From the NCBI GenBank assembly GCA_965220305.1, contig OZ244817.1, positions 1,550,001-1,614,000 of the forward strand: 64,000 nt of DNA, given 5' to 3'. A program made the position numbers and the translations under genes. The DNA comes from G965220305 sp965220305. GTDB taxonomy: Bacteria > Chloroflexota > Dehalococcoidia > Lucifugimonadales > UBA3495. The notes beneath the pieces are model-generated. The model was given only the letters and a program-made list of their open reading frames with translations. It ran no database searches and had not been told where the DNA came from. Numbering within the stretch: the stretch's first letter is position 1; every line of letters begins with the position of its first letter. This document shows positions 52,085-61,358 of the stretch, one piece after another.

Positions 52085-53514
52085 TCCTGGGCGGGGGCAT
52101 CGCCGGTATCGCCACCGCCCTGCGCCTGCTGGAAGGGGGCTGCCGCGTGACCCTGGTGGAGACCCGCCGCTTCCTGGGAGGCCGGGTCTTTTCCTTCACC
52201 GACTCCCAGACCGGCATCCCGGTGGACAACGGCCAGCACGTCATCGTTGGCTGCTGCCATAACTTCATCGGTCTCCTACAGCGGCTGGGGGTGTGGGACC
52301 GTTGGTACCTGCAACGTCGGCTGCACATCAACGTTTGGGACCGCCGGGGCCGGCGGGGAAGGCTGGCCACGTCTCCTTTGCCCTCTCCCTTCCACCTGTT
52401 GCCGTCCTTCCTGACCTACGCCCACCTGGGAATGGGGGACAAGCTGCGGATTGTGTGGGCCCTGGCCCGGGCCAGGTTCACCGATAGACACCGGCCCGAC
52501 CTGGAAAGCAGGAGCTTCCGCCAATGGTTGGTTGAGCAGGGGCAGACTCAGCGGGCTATGGACAACTTCTGGTCCCTGATAATTACCCCCATCCTCAACG
52601 ACGATATTCAGGACGTTAGCGCATCTATGGGCATCATGGTTATCCAGGAGGGAATGCTGGCCGGCTATCACGACGCCGACATGGGCTACGCCCTTCGGGG
52701 GTTGTCCGACTCCCTGGGAGGACCGGCGCGGCAACGTCTTGAAGAACTGGGCTGCCGGGTGATGCTGGGCTGCCCGGTACGTCGACTGCTCTGGGACGGC
52801 CAGCAGGTGGAGGGGGTGGAGCTGGCTTCTGGCGAAACCATCACCGCCGACTTCTACGTCAGCGCGTTGCCCCATTACGCCTTGCGGTCGGCCCTGCCCC
52901 AGGAGGCGGGGCGATTGCCCTTCTTCCAGCAGATAGAGGGGCTGGAAACGTCCCCCATCGTCAACATTCACCTGTGGTACGACCGCCCGGTGATGGAGGG
53001 CGACTTCATCGCCCTGGTGGACAGCCCGCTGCAATGGGTATTCAACCGCAGCGAATTCATGGTTGGCGCAGACCAGGGCCCGGGCCAGCCTCCCGCCGCT
53101 GCGCCGACCCAGGGCGGAATCCCGGCGAGCCGGGAGGGACAGTACATTTGCATCTCCCACAGCGCCGCCTGGAAGTACATCGACTGGGCCAGGGAAGACC
53201 TGGTGCGGGAATTCACCGGCGAGATGGCCCGGGTGTTTCCCCGGGCCGCCGAGGCACGGGTGGTGCGGGCCCTGGTGGTCAAGCAGCGGGACGCCACCTT
53301 CCGGTGCCTGCCGGGAGCCAACGGCCATCGCCCCGGCAGTGTCACCCCCCTGCCCAACCTCCTCCTCGCCGGCGAGTGGACCAACACCGGCTGGCCTTCC
53401 ACCATGGAGGGGGCGGCGCTCAGCGGGTACAAGGCCGCCCTTGCGGTTATGGAGGCTTGGGAGACCCGGGGCGAGGGGGAATCGGCTAAGATAAGGGAAA
53501 GCCCAGTCGGGTGA
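52036..53514 (+). CDS. hpnE: Hydroxysqualene dehydroxylase HpnE
   Basis: A 492-residue flavin amine-oxidase-type enzyme. VVVLGGGIAGIATALRLLE is the FAD-binding Rossmann strand, followed by VETRRFLGGRVFSF, and LLLAGEWTNTGWPSTMEGAALSG is the C-terminal FAD contact. It reduces hydroxysqualene to squalene. It shares 49 bases with hpnD; its ATG at 52036 gives a normal N-terminus. It is the last gene with a clear hopanoid role. Confidence 0.9.
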   Translation: MANQHVAPSAAQPDVVVLGGGIAGIATALRLLEGGCRVTLVETRRFLGGRVFSFTDSQTGIPVDNGQHVIVGCCHNFIGLLQRLGVWDRWYLQRRLHINVWDRRGRRGRLATSPLPSPFHLLPSFLTYAHLGMGDKLRIVWALARARFTDRHRPDLESRSFRQWLVEQGQTQRAMDNFWSLIITPILNDDIQDVSASMGIMVIQEGMLAGYHDADMGYALRGLSDSLGGPARQRLEELGCRVMLGCPVRRLLWDGQQVEGVELASGETITADFYVSALPHYALRSALPQEAGRLPFFQQIEGLETSPIVNIHLWYDRPVMEGDFIALVDSPLQWVFNRSEFMVGADQGPGQPPAAAPTQGGIPASREGQYICISHSAAWKYIDWAREDLVREFTGEMARVFPRAAEARVVRALVVKQRDATFRCLPGANGHRPGSVTPLPNLLLAGEWTNTGWPSTMEGAALSGYKAALAVMEAWETRGEGESAKIRESPVG

Positions 53515-53548
53515 GGCCATTTAGCCGTGGCCTTCCCCCACCTCCACC

Positions 53549-53582
53549 CCTGGATTCCCGCCTTCCCGGGAATGGCGGGTCC
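53549..53582. repeat. REP-like palindrome, copy 6
   Basis: CTGGATTCCCGCCTTCCCGG followed by GAATGGCGGGTCC; degenerate member of the same family between hpnE and the aldolase. Confidence 0.7.
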
Positions 53583-53693
53583 CTCGCATTCCAATATGCG
53601 ATTGCCCTGACGGGTTGCCCATCCCAGGTGACGCCTACCCTCGTTTGGTTTAAACTTTAGTCCGGCAAATTCAGACTTACGAGGTGCTCTGGC

Positions 53694-54371
53694 TTGGACC
53701 AGTGGGAGAAGCAGCGGCAAGACCTGACGGAAGCGACGGTGGAGATGTACCGCCGGGGGCTGGTGGGGGCCTACAGCGGCAATACCAGCCTCCGCTTGGA
53801 AGGCTCGGGGGGCGACGGCTTGCTGCTGGTCACGCCAACCCACCATCCCTACTACCGGCTCAAGCCGGAAGAACTTGTGGTGGTTGATCTACAGGGAGAG
53901 CCAATCGCACCAGGCGGCATGAAGCCCTCTTCGGAGACCAAACTGCACCTGGAAATCTACCGCCAGCGGGAAGATGTGGCGGCGGTAGTCCACACCCACT
54001 CCATCTACGCCTCGGTGGCCTCGGTGGCCGGTCGAGAAGTGCCGGCAATCATCGACGAAATGATTTTCACCCTGGGCGGTAGTGTGCGAGTCGCCGATTA
54101 TGCCTTTCCGGGAACCGACGAATTGGCCCAGGCCGCCTATCGCGCCCTGGGAGACCGGAACGCCGCCCTGCTGCGCAACCACGGCGTGGTGGGCGTGGGC
54201 CCGGATATTTGGGAGGCGCTGGAGGTCTGCGACCTGGTGGAGCGGCTGGCCCAGATTTTCGTTCTTTCCCAGGCCTTCGGACCGGGGGGAGCCAACCCCC
54301 TTCCTCCGGACGTTGTTCGCCGGGAACAGCAACTCTATCAAGAGAGCCGCCAGCATTCCCCCGAGGGTTGA
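53694..54371 (+). CDS. Class II aldolase/adducin family protein
   Basis: A 225-residue zinc-dependent aldolase-fold protein. Ligand candidates are E81 (SSETKLHLE), H100 and H102 (VVHTHSIYAS), and H163 (NHGVVGVG). It is related to fuculose- and ribulose-phosphate aldolases or epimerases. The TTG start at 53694 is preceded by GAGGTG at suitable spacing. It may continue the same direction of transcription as the hopanoid genes, but has no proven role there. Confidence 0.85.
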   Translation: MDQWEKQRQDLTEATVEMYRRGLVGAYSGNTSLRLEGSGGDGLLLVTPTHHPYYRLKPEELVVVDLQGEPIAPGGMKPSSETKLHLEIYRQREDVAAVVHTHSIYASVASVAGREVPAIIDEMIFTLGGSVRVADYAFPGTDELAQAAYRALGDRNAALLRNHGVVGVGPDIWEALEVCDLVERLAQIFVLSQAFGPGGANPLPPDVVRREQQLYQESRQHSPEG

Positions 54372-54529
54372 GGCCGTGTCCAGATATTCGAGGCCCAACA
54401 GCAAAGTCGCAGCCTTGGAGGGCGGACCGGCCTTTGGCCGCGGGCGGCCCCCTGCCAGGCCGCCCATCCAGGAAACTCTAAGGTGTTGAACGGCCCGCCG
54501 GGCCCGGTATCCACTGGGGACTGCCGCCC

Positions 54530-55486
54530 ATGACCGGGCCTTCCAACGTGGTGGCTGTTACGGGCGCATCCGGCTATATCGGGGCCCGCCTGCTCCAACA
54601 ACTGGAGGAAGAGGGCCTGGACAAGCTGGTAGCCTTCGACACGCGGCCACCGCCCTATCCTATCCACAACATCGCTGTTTACCGCCACGACGTGGAAAAG
54701 CCCATCGTAGACATCCTGCGCCAGTGGAGCGTCTCCACCCTGGTCCACCTGGCCTTCGACGGCAAGCGAGGAAGCAGCCGCCGGGACATGGGGGACATCC
54801 AGCAGGCCAATTTGCGGGCCCTGAACGCCGTTATAGGCTCCTGCGTCCAGGCCCGGGTTTCTCATCTGATTTACCTCAGCTCTCACACTGTCTACGGCGC
54901 GCGGCCCAACAATCCGGTGCCCATAACCGAAAGGTCTCCCTTGAGTCCCATCCCGGTTTCCCCCTTCGGCTATACCAAGACCCTGTCGGAGCAGGTCTTG
55001 GCGGCCTTCGGTGAGCGCCATCCCGAAATAAGAGTCACCATCCTGCGGCCCTGCTCCGTTTTGGGGCCCAGCGCCAGCAACGACCTGAGCCGCGTCTTCC
55101 TGCACCCCGGGTACCTGGAGATATGGGGGCGCAATCCACCCCTACAATTCCTGCACGAAGACGACCTGGCCCGTATCATTACCGCGCTCATCCAGCGGGG
55201 ACTGGCGGGGATTTTCAACGTGGCCGGTGAGGGCGTGGCTTTCCACCGCGAAGTTGGCGAGATAGTACACCGCAAGCCCCTGAGTCTGCCCACCTTCCTG
55301 GCGGGGCCCTTGGTCGAGTTTACCTGGCAACTGGGGCTACAGAACGGTACTACCAGGGGCGAGCTGAACCTATCCCGCTTCCCGGTGCTGTTGAGCACCG
55401 CCAAGCTGGAGGCGGCCACCGGCTACCACCCCCGTTACACTTCCCTGGAATCCGTAACCGCCTTCGCCAACACGGTGTTGCCATAG
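54530..55486 (+). CDS. NAD-dependent epimerase/dehydratase family protein
   Basis: A 318-residue extended SDR. VTGASGYIGARLLQQ is the Rossmann loop, YLSSHTVYGARP carries the catalytic Ser/Thr, and FGYTKTLSEQ the Tyr-x3-Lys. The C-terminal half resembles nucleotide-sugar epimerases. It is distinct in sequence from HpnA. It lies 158 bases after the aldolase gene. Confidence 0.85.
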   Translation: MTGPSNVVAVTGASGYIGARLLQQLEEEGLDKLVAFDTRPPPYPIHNIAVYRHDVEKPIVDILRQWSVSTLVHLAFDGKRGSSRRDMGDIQQANLRALNAVIGSCVQARVSHLIYLSSHTVYGARPNNPVPITERSPLSPIPVSPFGYTKTLSEQVLAAFGERHPEIRVTILRPCSVLGPSASNDLSRVFLHPGYLEIWGRNPPLQFLHEDDLARIITALIQRGLAGIFNVAGEGVAFHREVGEIVHRKPLSLPTFLAGPLVEFTWQLGLQNGTTRGELNLSRFPVLLSTAKLEAATGYHPRYTSLESVTAFANTVLP

Positions 55487-55613
55487 GCGACATTCCCCCA
55501 CGGTGGTTCTGCCCGGTCACCCTGGGCGAGTGGGAGACGTACCCAGTGTAGGAGCGCACAGCCGTGCGCCCTTACGGCGACAGGGGCCAAAGCTGCAAGA
55601 GGCGAATTCCGTT

Positions 55614-56555
55614 ATGAAACTGATACTGGATACCGACCCCGGGGTGGACGATGCCATCGCCATCCTGATGGCCCTGGCGGGCAGTGTACCTAGACCCGAG
55701 GGCGGCGCCACCCTGGAACTGCTGGGGTTATCCACAGTGGGCGGCAACGTTCCCCTGGCCCGGGGCACCCGCAACGCCCTGGCCTTGCTGGAGTACGCCG
55801 GACGCCGGGAGGTCCCGGTGGCCCGGGGGAGCGCCCGTCCTCTGGGCGGAGCCTTCCCCTATTCCTACGACTTCCACGGCAAAGGGGGCCTCTCCCGGCG
55901 CTTGCCGGAGCCGCAGATTGGGCCAGCGGCCTCCAACGCCCCGGACTTCCTGGCCGACCAACTGACCGGCAACCCCGGGCAGGTTGTCCTGGTGGCCCTG
56001 GGGCCTCTGACCAACCTGGCCCGCTTGCAACAACGTTACCCCGGGGCCCTGGCCCAAGCCCGCTCCCTGGTGGTGATGGGCGGAGCCGTCAATACGTCCG
56101 GCAACTCAACGCCCCATGCCGAGTTCAACTTCTACAGCGACCCGCTGGCCGCCCACCTGGTGGTCAGCTCCGGCGCGCCCCTGACCCTGGTGGACCTGGG
56201 CGCATGCCGACGGGTATTCATTGACCGGCAAGCGGGGGAGAGCCTGAAGTCCGAGAGTCGCCCGGGGATATTGGCGGCGCAGTTGTTGGGCAACTGGTTC
56301 CGGCAGCGCCCCCAGCGAGACCGGTTCGAGCTGTACGACCCCCTGGCCCTGGCCGCTGCCCTGGACCCGGACATTCTCAGGACCCGACGGGTATTCATGG
56401 AAGTGGAGACGGAGGACCCGGTACAGAAGGGGGCCAGCCGCATCACCGGCGAGGGCGGGACTGTCTCCATCGTTGAAGAGGTGGAACGGGTCCGGTGCCT
56501 TGGCCTCATCGGCAGCCTGCTGGGGCTGGAAGGGCTGGGAGCCAGTCGTAGGTAG
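55614..56555 (+). CDS. Inosine-uridine-preferring nucleoside hydrolase family protein
   Basis: A 313-residue Ca2+-dependent N-ribohydrolase. The DTDPGVDDAIA motif (6-16) is diagnostic, with D12 and D13 as Ca2+ ligands. NALALLEYAG and YSDPLAAHLV follow. It releases bases from ribonucleosides for salvage. ATG at 55614 is preferred to a longer frame from 55503. HpnG performs a similar glycosidic cleavage on adenosylhopane, so a related role after the hopanoid locus is only speculative. Confidence 0.88.
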   Translation: MKLILDTDPGVDDAIAILMALAGSVPRPEGGATLELLGLSTVGGNVPLARGTRNALALLEYAGRREVPVARGSARPLGGAFPYSYDFHGKGGLSRRLPEPQIGPAASNAPDFLADQLTGNPGQVVLVALGPLTNLARLQQRYPGALAQARSLVVMGGAVNTSGNSTPHAEFNFYSDPLAAHLVVSSGAPLTLVDLGACRRVFIDRQAGESLKSESRPGILAAQLLGNWFRQRPQRDRFELYDPLALAAALDPDILRTRRVFMEVETEDPVQKGASRITGEGGTVSIVEEVERVRCLGLIGSLLGLEGLGASRR

Positions 56556-56581
56556 TGTATTCGGGCAGGCCTCCACCCCTA

Positions 56582-56615
56582 CCGTCATACCGGCGGAGGC
56601 CGGAATCCAGGGGTA
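56582..56615. repeat. REP-like palindrome, copy 7
   Basis: CCGTCATACCGGCGGAGGCC followed by GGAATCCAGGGGTA; degenerate member of the family just downstream of the nucleoside hydrolase. Confidence 0.65.
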
Positions 56616-56630
56616 GGGGGATTGCGCAAG

Positions 56631-56700
56631 CCAGCACTTTAGACCCTTTGCTCTGCTCAGGGTGATGATGGGCATTCCCCATGTCATTCTGAGGGGCTTG
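56631..56700. repeat. 70-bp direct repeat, copy A
   Basis: Begins CCAGCACTTTAGACCCTTTG and ends CATTCTGAGGGGCTTG; a second copy with few mismatches is at 56812-56881. Confidence 0.8.
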
Positions 56701-56811
56701 CCCCGAAGAATCTAAAATGCCCGAACTTAACAAGGCTCAGGATTTCCATGACCCATTGCCAAGGGCAAGCCAGGCCCACCGCCGACTTCTCCATCCCAAG
56801 GGCATCCACCA

Positions 56812-56881
56812 CCAGCACTTTAGACCCTTCGCCGAGCTCAGGGTGACAATGGGCATTCCCCATGTCATTCTGAGGGGCTTG
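56812..56881. repeat. 70-bp direct repeat, copy B
   Basis: Second copy of the repeat at 56631-56700, ending just before the pyruvate phosphate dikinase stop. Its CATGTCATTCTGAG segment is related to the ends of the 113-bp hairpin element. Confidence 0.8.
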
Positions 56882-56890
56882 CGGGGAAAG

Positions 56891-59659
56891 CTACGTCTGC
56901 CCTTCCAACTTCAGGGCCGCCTGGGCCGCCGCCAGCCGGGCCACCGGCACCCGGTAGGGGGAGCAACTTACGTAGTCCAGTCCCACCCGGTGGCAGAAGG
57001 CCACGCTGGCCGGGTCTCCGCCGTGCTCGCCGCAGATGCCCAACTCCAGATCGGGCCGGGCCCGGCGACCCGCGTTCACGGCGGCGCTGATGAGCGCGCC
57101 CACCCCCTCGGGGTCTATGGTGGCGAAGGGGTCGGCGGGCAGGATGCCCTCGCCGGTGTAGAAGCCCAGGAACTTGCCCTGGGCGTCGTCACGGCTGAAC
57201 CCGTAGGTCATCTGGGTCAGGTCGTTGGTGCCGAAGCTGAAGAAGTCCGATTCCTGGGCAATTTCCCCGGCAGTCAGCGCCGCCCTGGGGGTCTCGATCA
57301 TAGTGCCGAACTTGTAGGGCACAGCTACATCCAAGTCCGACTGTACCCGGTCCGCCACCGCAGTCAGACATTCCCGCAGCCGCCGCATCTCTTCCACGTG
57401 GACCGTCAGGGGGACCATTATCTCCGGGCGCACGTCGAATCCCTGTTGGACCAGGTTGGCACTGGCGGTGATGATTGCCTCCACCTGCATTTGGTAAATG
57501 GCCGGATAGCTGAGTCCCAGGCGGCAACCCCGGTGCCCCAGCATGGGGTTGGCCTCCCGGTGGGAGTCCACCAGGCGCAGGAATTCCTCCTTCTCCTGAA
57601 GCTCGGGTGACGCCGCGCCGTTCCGGGCGCGCAGCTCCGCCACCTCGGTGAGCAGCGATTCGTAGTTGGGTAGGAATTCGTGCAGGGGGGCGTCCAGCAG
57701 GCGAATAATCACCGGGCGGCCCTGCATTGCCCGCAGAATGCCGGTGAAGTCCCCGGTCTGGAACTCCCGCACCCGGGCCAACGCCTGGTGGAAGTCTGCC
57801 ACGGCCTCCGGCAAATTGGGAACGTTCAGTGGGTCCTCGGCCCGGTCTGGGTGGGCCCGACGCCACTCCTCGGCAGACTCGGCGTTGAGCAACATCTGGC
57901 GTACCGTGGGCAACCGTTGCGGGTCCAGGAACATGTGCTCGGTGCGGCACAGCCCGATGCCCTCGGCCCCCATCGCCACCGCCTGGACGGCATCCGCCGG
58001 CGTATCGGCGTTGGCCATCACTCCCAGGGTGCGAGACTCATCGGCCCAACGCAGCAACACCTGGGCCTGGGCCAAGTCTTCCAACCGGACCTGCTCCGTT
58101 TCCAACTCGCCAAAGTAGACATTGCCGGTGGAACCATCAATGCTGATGTACTGGCCCCGGTGGACGGTGCGCCCGTTGGCGATGAAGCGCCCCTGTTCCA
58201 CGTCCACCTGCACGCCTTCACAGCCAACGATGCAGGGCTTGCCCAGGCCCCGGGTGACCACGGCGGCGTGGCTGGTAACGCCGCCCCGGCTGGTCAGGAC
58301 TCCGGCGGCGGCAGTAATGCCGTGAATGTCATCGGGCTTGGTTTCGGGCCGGACCAGGATTACCGGGGTGCCCTGTTGAGCAGCGGTCACGGCATCGTCG
58401 GCCTGGAAGTACACCCGGCCCGAGGCCGCTCCCGGGGAAGCTGCCGCGCCCTGGGCCAGGAAGGTTGATTGCACCTCCGGCGAGTCCGAACCCACTTTGA
58501 AGCTGGGCACCAGCAGTTGGAGAATATCCTCAGGCTCCACCCGCTCCAGGGCCTGCTCCCGGCTAATCAGCCCCTCGTACACCATGTCCACCGCTGCCTT
58601 CACCGCCGCCGTGGGAGTGCGCTTGGCGCTGCGGGTTTGCAGCAGGAAGAGGCGTCCATTCTCAACGGTAAACTCCACGTCCTGGATGTCCCCGTAGTGG
58701 GCTTCCAGTTGGTGGGCCAGTTCCAACAACCGGCGGTGGGTCTGGAACATGGTATCGGCCAGGCCGGAGATGGGTTGGGGAGTGCGCAGCCCCGCCACCA
58801 CGTCTTCGCCCTGGGCGTTGGACATGAACTCCCCGTAGACCTCTCTGACGCCGGTGGAGGGGTCGCGGGTGAACAGTACGCCGGTGCCGCTGGTAGGCCC
58901 CAGGTTGCCGAATACCATGCTCATCACGGTGACGGCGGTGCCCAGGTTGTGGGGTATGCCGTAGTAGTTGCGGTAATGGATGGCCCGGGGATTGTTCCAG
59001 CTACCGAACACCGCCTCGATGGCCCTCTCCAACTGGGCCCAGGGGTCTTGGGGCACGTCCTCGCCGGAGATGCGGCGGATGGCGGCTTTGAAGTCGGCGA
59101 CGACCTCGCGTAGCTGGTCGGTGTCCAGCTCGTAGTCTTGAGAGACTTCGGCCCGCCGCTTGTGTCGGGTGAGGATATCCTCGAAGGCGTCGTGGTTCAC
59201 ACCCAGTACCACATCGGCGTATATTTGGAGGAAGCGACGGTAGGCGTCGTAGGCGGGGCGAGTGTCGCCCATGAGGTCGGCCAGGCCGTCAACAATATCG
59301 TCGTTGATGCCCAGGTTGAGAATGGTATCCATCATGCCGGGCATGGAGACCCTGGCGCCGGAGCGCACCGACACCAGCAGCGGGTTGTACGGAGAGCCAA
59401 AGCCCTTGCCCAAGGACTTTTCCAGGTGGTGGACGCCCTTCTGGACGCCCTCCCACAGGCCCTCGGGGAACTGCTGCCCCAGCTCGAAGTAGTTGAGGCA
59501 GGCCTGGGTGGTGACAATGAAGCCCGGAGGGACGGGCAAGCCGAGGCGGGTCATTTCGCAAAGGCTGCTTCCCTTGCCGCCCAACTCGTCAACCATCGAA
59601 GCCGAGCCTTCATCGAATCGGTACAACAGCTTGGTGTTCTGGGGGTTTTTCGCTACCAT
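56891..59659 (-). CDS. ppdK: Pyruvate, phosphate dikinase
   Basis: A 922-residue three-domain enzyme. N-terminal nucleotide-binding domain with GGKGSSLCEMTRLG (27-40) and SVRSGARVSMPGMMDTILNLG; central phosphohistidine domain with H464 in GGVTSHAAVVTRGLGKPC; C-terminal PEP/pyruvate barrel ending ICGEHGGDPASVAFCHRVGLDYVSCSPYRV with the catalytic Cys. It interconverts pyruvate, ATP and phosphate with PEP, AMP and PPi, useful for gluconeogenesis. AGGAGG precedes the ATG. Confidence 0.94.
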   Translation of the reverse strand: MVAKNPQNTKLLYRFDEGSASMVDELGGKGSSLCEMTRLGLPVPPGFIVTTQACLNYFELGQQFPEGLWEGVQKGVHHLEKSLGKGFGSPYNPLLVSVRSGARVSMPGMMDTILNLGINDDIVDGLADLMGDTRPAYDAYRRFLQIYADVVLGVNHDAFEDILTRHKRRAEVSQDYELDTDQLREVVADFKAAIRRISGEDVPQDPWAQLERAIEAVFGSWNNPRAIHYRNYYGIPHNLGTAVTVMSMVFGNLGPTSGTGVLFTRDPSTGVREVYGEFMSNAQGEDVVAGLRTPQPISGLADTMFQTHRRLLELAHQLEAHYGDIQDVEFTVENGRLFLLQTRSAKRTPTAAVKAAVDMVYEGLISREQALERVEPEDILQLLVPSFKVGSDSPEVQSTFLAQGAAASPGAASGRVYFQADDAVTAAQQGTPVILVRPETKPDDIHGITAAAGVLTSRGGVTSHAAVVTRGLGKPCIVGCEGVQVDVEQGRFIANGRTVHRGQYISIDGSTGNVYFGELETEQVRLEDLAQAQVLLRWADESRTLGVMANADTPADAVQAVAMGAEGIGLCRTEHMFLDPQRLPTVRQMLLNAESAEEWRRAHPDRAEDPLNVPNLPEAVADFHQALARVREFQTGDFTGILRAMQGRPVIIRLLDAPLHEFLPNYESLLTEVAELRARNGAASPELQEKEEFLRLVDSHREANPMLGHRGCRLGLSYPAIYQMQVEAIITASANLVQQGFDVRPEIMVPLTVHVEEMRRLRECLTAVADRVQSDLDVAVPYKFGTMIETPRAALTAGEIAQESDFFSFGTNDLTQMTYGFSRDDAQGKFLGFYTGEGILPADPFATIDPEGVGALISAAVNAGRRARPDLELGICGEHGGDPASVAFCHRVGLDYVSCSPYRVPVARLAAAQAALKLEGQT

Positions 59660-59883
59660 GACGGGCGCCTCCTCTTCCAGCTAGGCCCTTGCGGCCAGTG
59701 GGCTAAAGATGTGCCCGCTATTATACCTTATCTTGTTATCGGCTTTCGTAGATTACTTTGTAATAATATTCCCTACTTCGGCAGTTCTTTGGCCTACATT
59801 CGTAACCAGCAACCCGCAATTTGAGTATAAACAGGACCCAGCGCCAAGTCCGGCATGAATCGCGGTGTCAATACGCCAATTCG

Positions 59884-60891
59884 TTATATCTCGCGAAACT
59901 CCGGGGTAGGCTCTTCCAGGTAGAAGCCGTTGGCCCAGAGGTCGTCCAATTGGGCCTGCTCCTCGTCGGTCAAGATGGGGGTATCCACCGCCGCGGTGTA
60001 GTCCTCCAACTCCTCCAAGGTGGTGAAATTGGGGAGCACCGAAACGATGGAGGGTTGGTACAGGCAGAACTGGATGGCGGCCTGGGATAGGGTGCGTCCC
60101 ACCTCATCACCGGAGAGAAACTTCACCTGCTCCACCTTTTGCAGGGCCTCCCGCAGCCACTCCATGCGGCGGTGGGAGCGGTGGTCGCCCTCGGTGAAGG
60201 TGGGCGCCTCGGTGTAGCGGCCCGTAAGCGCCTCCGAGGCGTGGGGCACCCGGGAAAGCAGCCCCACCTCTTCCTGCTGGGCAATGGGGAAGAAGTCCTT
60301 GGCCGGGTCCTGTTCCAGGATGCTGTAGATAATTTGGACGCTGCTGACGTGGCGCTCCTTCATGGAGACCTCGCCCTCCTCGAACCAGCCGATGTCCGGG
60401 CCCAGGGCGGAGCCGTAGTAACGGATTTTGCCCTCTTCCTTCAGCAATTCCAGGGTCTCGAACAGGTCGTCGCGCTCCAGGGCGTCGATGCGGGGATTGT
60501 GAATCTGGTAAATGTCGATGTAGTCGGTATTGAGGCGGCGGAGGCTCTGCTCGCAGGCGAAGCGGACGAAATCCGGGTCGAACTTCTGGGGGCGCTCCTG
60601 GTGTCCGATGCGGGGGGTGAGTTTATCGTAGAAGTCGTAGCCAAACTTGGTGGCGATGACCATCTCGTGGCGGCGGTGGCCCAGGAACTTGGCCAGGATT
60701 TCCTCGCCGTAGCCCTCGCCGTAGGTATCGGCGGTATCGAAGAAGTTGACGCCCAACTCCACGGCGTTTTCCAGCAGGGCGCGGCGTCCTTCTTCGGGGA
60801 TTTTGCCCCACCAGGTGGTGGCGACGGTCCAGACGCCGAAGCCCACCTCGGAAAGTTGGAGGTCGGTGCGGGGAAGCTGTCGGTATTTCAT
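59884..60891 (-). CDS. Aldo/keto reductase
   Basis: A 335-residue AKR. The tetrad is D52 (NFFDTADTYG), Y57, K82 (IATKFG) and H131 (YQIHNP). Substrate unknown; NADPH is usual. Its first nine codons and the sequence upstream recur at 61301-61352 as the start of the next gene on this strand, so that gene or the intervening sequence was inserted near this start. Confidence 0.9.
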   Translation of the reverse strand: MKYRQLPRTDLQLSEVGFGVWTVATTWWGKIPEEGRRALLENAVELGVNFFDTADTYGEGYGEEILAKFLGHRRHEMVIATKFGYDFYDKLTPRIGHQERPQKFDPDFVRFACEQSLRRLNTDYIDIYQIHNPRIDALERDDLFETLELLKEEGKIRYYGSALGPDIGWFEEGEVSMKERHVSSVQIIYSILEQDPAKDFFPIAQQEEVGLLSRVPHASEALTGRYTEAPTFTEGDHRSHRRMEWLREALQKVEQVKFLSGDEVGRTLSQAAIQFCLYQPSIVSVLPNFTTLEELEDYTAAVDTPILTDEEQAQLDDLWANGFYLEEPTPEFREI

Positions 60892-60916
60892 GGTTGTATG
60901 TCCTGTTTAGGGTTGG
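60865..60916 (-). repeat. 52-bp duplication, copy A (5' end of the aldo/keto reductase)
   Basis: Covers the start codon region and upstream sequence of the reductase; nearly identical to 61301-61352 in the same orientation. Confidence 0.85.
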
Positions 60917-60919
60917 GGT

Positions 60920-61327
60920 CTATGTAAACAATCCTGCGTGTATCAATCTTTCCGTTACTATTGAGCGGCTGCACGGCTCCCGGCCGTCATTCAGGTTGGC
61001 GAAAAAACCGTCGGATTTACGGGCAGCATACATCACGTTATCCTGGTCCATGAACCACAAACTGACCCGGCGATGGTCGGGGAACCGCCAGACGGCGCAA
61101 ATCCAACCTTCAGGGGAGCAAGCCAGATCCACCTTGCCCTCGGATTCCACCGCGCCGAAAAACGCCAGAAACCCGCGGGCGCTTTCCGGGGTGACCGGCA
61201 TATCCCCTTCCTCCAAGTCCTCGTCGGAGGCGAAGTAGGCGATACGCTGGGCTAAATCATGCCTACCCCAGCCACGCAGAACCTTACACACATCGTAGAT
61301 GGTGCGGGGAAGCTGTCGGTATTTCAT
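60920..61327 (-). CDS. Small protein with a start captured from the aldo/keto reductase
   Basis: A 135-residue protein. Its first nine residues (MKYRQLPRT) and preceding bases are the same as those of the aldo/keto reductase downstream; the rest is unrelated: LRGWGRHDLAQRIAYFA, ARGFLAFFGAVESEG, ACSPEGWICAVWRFPDHRRVSLWFMD. Similar small proteins with a terminal GWICAVWRF-type strand occur as orphans or beside stress genes; I do not know the function. It lies between the AIPR pair and the reductase. Confidence 0.6.
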   Translation of the reverse strand: MKYRQLPRTIYDVCKVLRGWGRHDLAQRIAYFASDEDLEEGDMPVTPESARGFLAFFGAVESEGKVDLACSPEGWICAVWRFPDHRRVSLWFMDQDNVMYAARKSDGFFANLNDGREPCSRSIVTERLIHAGLFT

Positions 61328-61352
61328 GGCTGTATGTCCTGTTTAGGATTGA
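61301..61352 (-). repeat. 52-bp duplication, copy B (start of the small gene)
   Basis: Second copy of 60865-60916; supplies ribosome-binding region and first codons of the small gene. Confidence 0.85.
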
Positions 61353-61358
61353 GAATAG

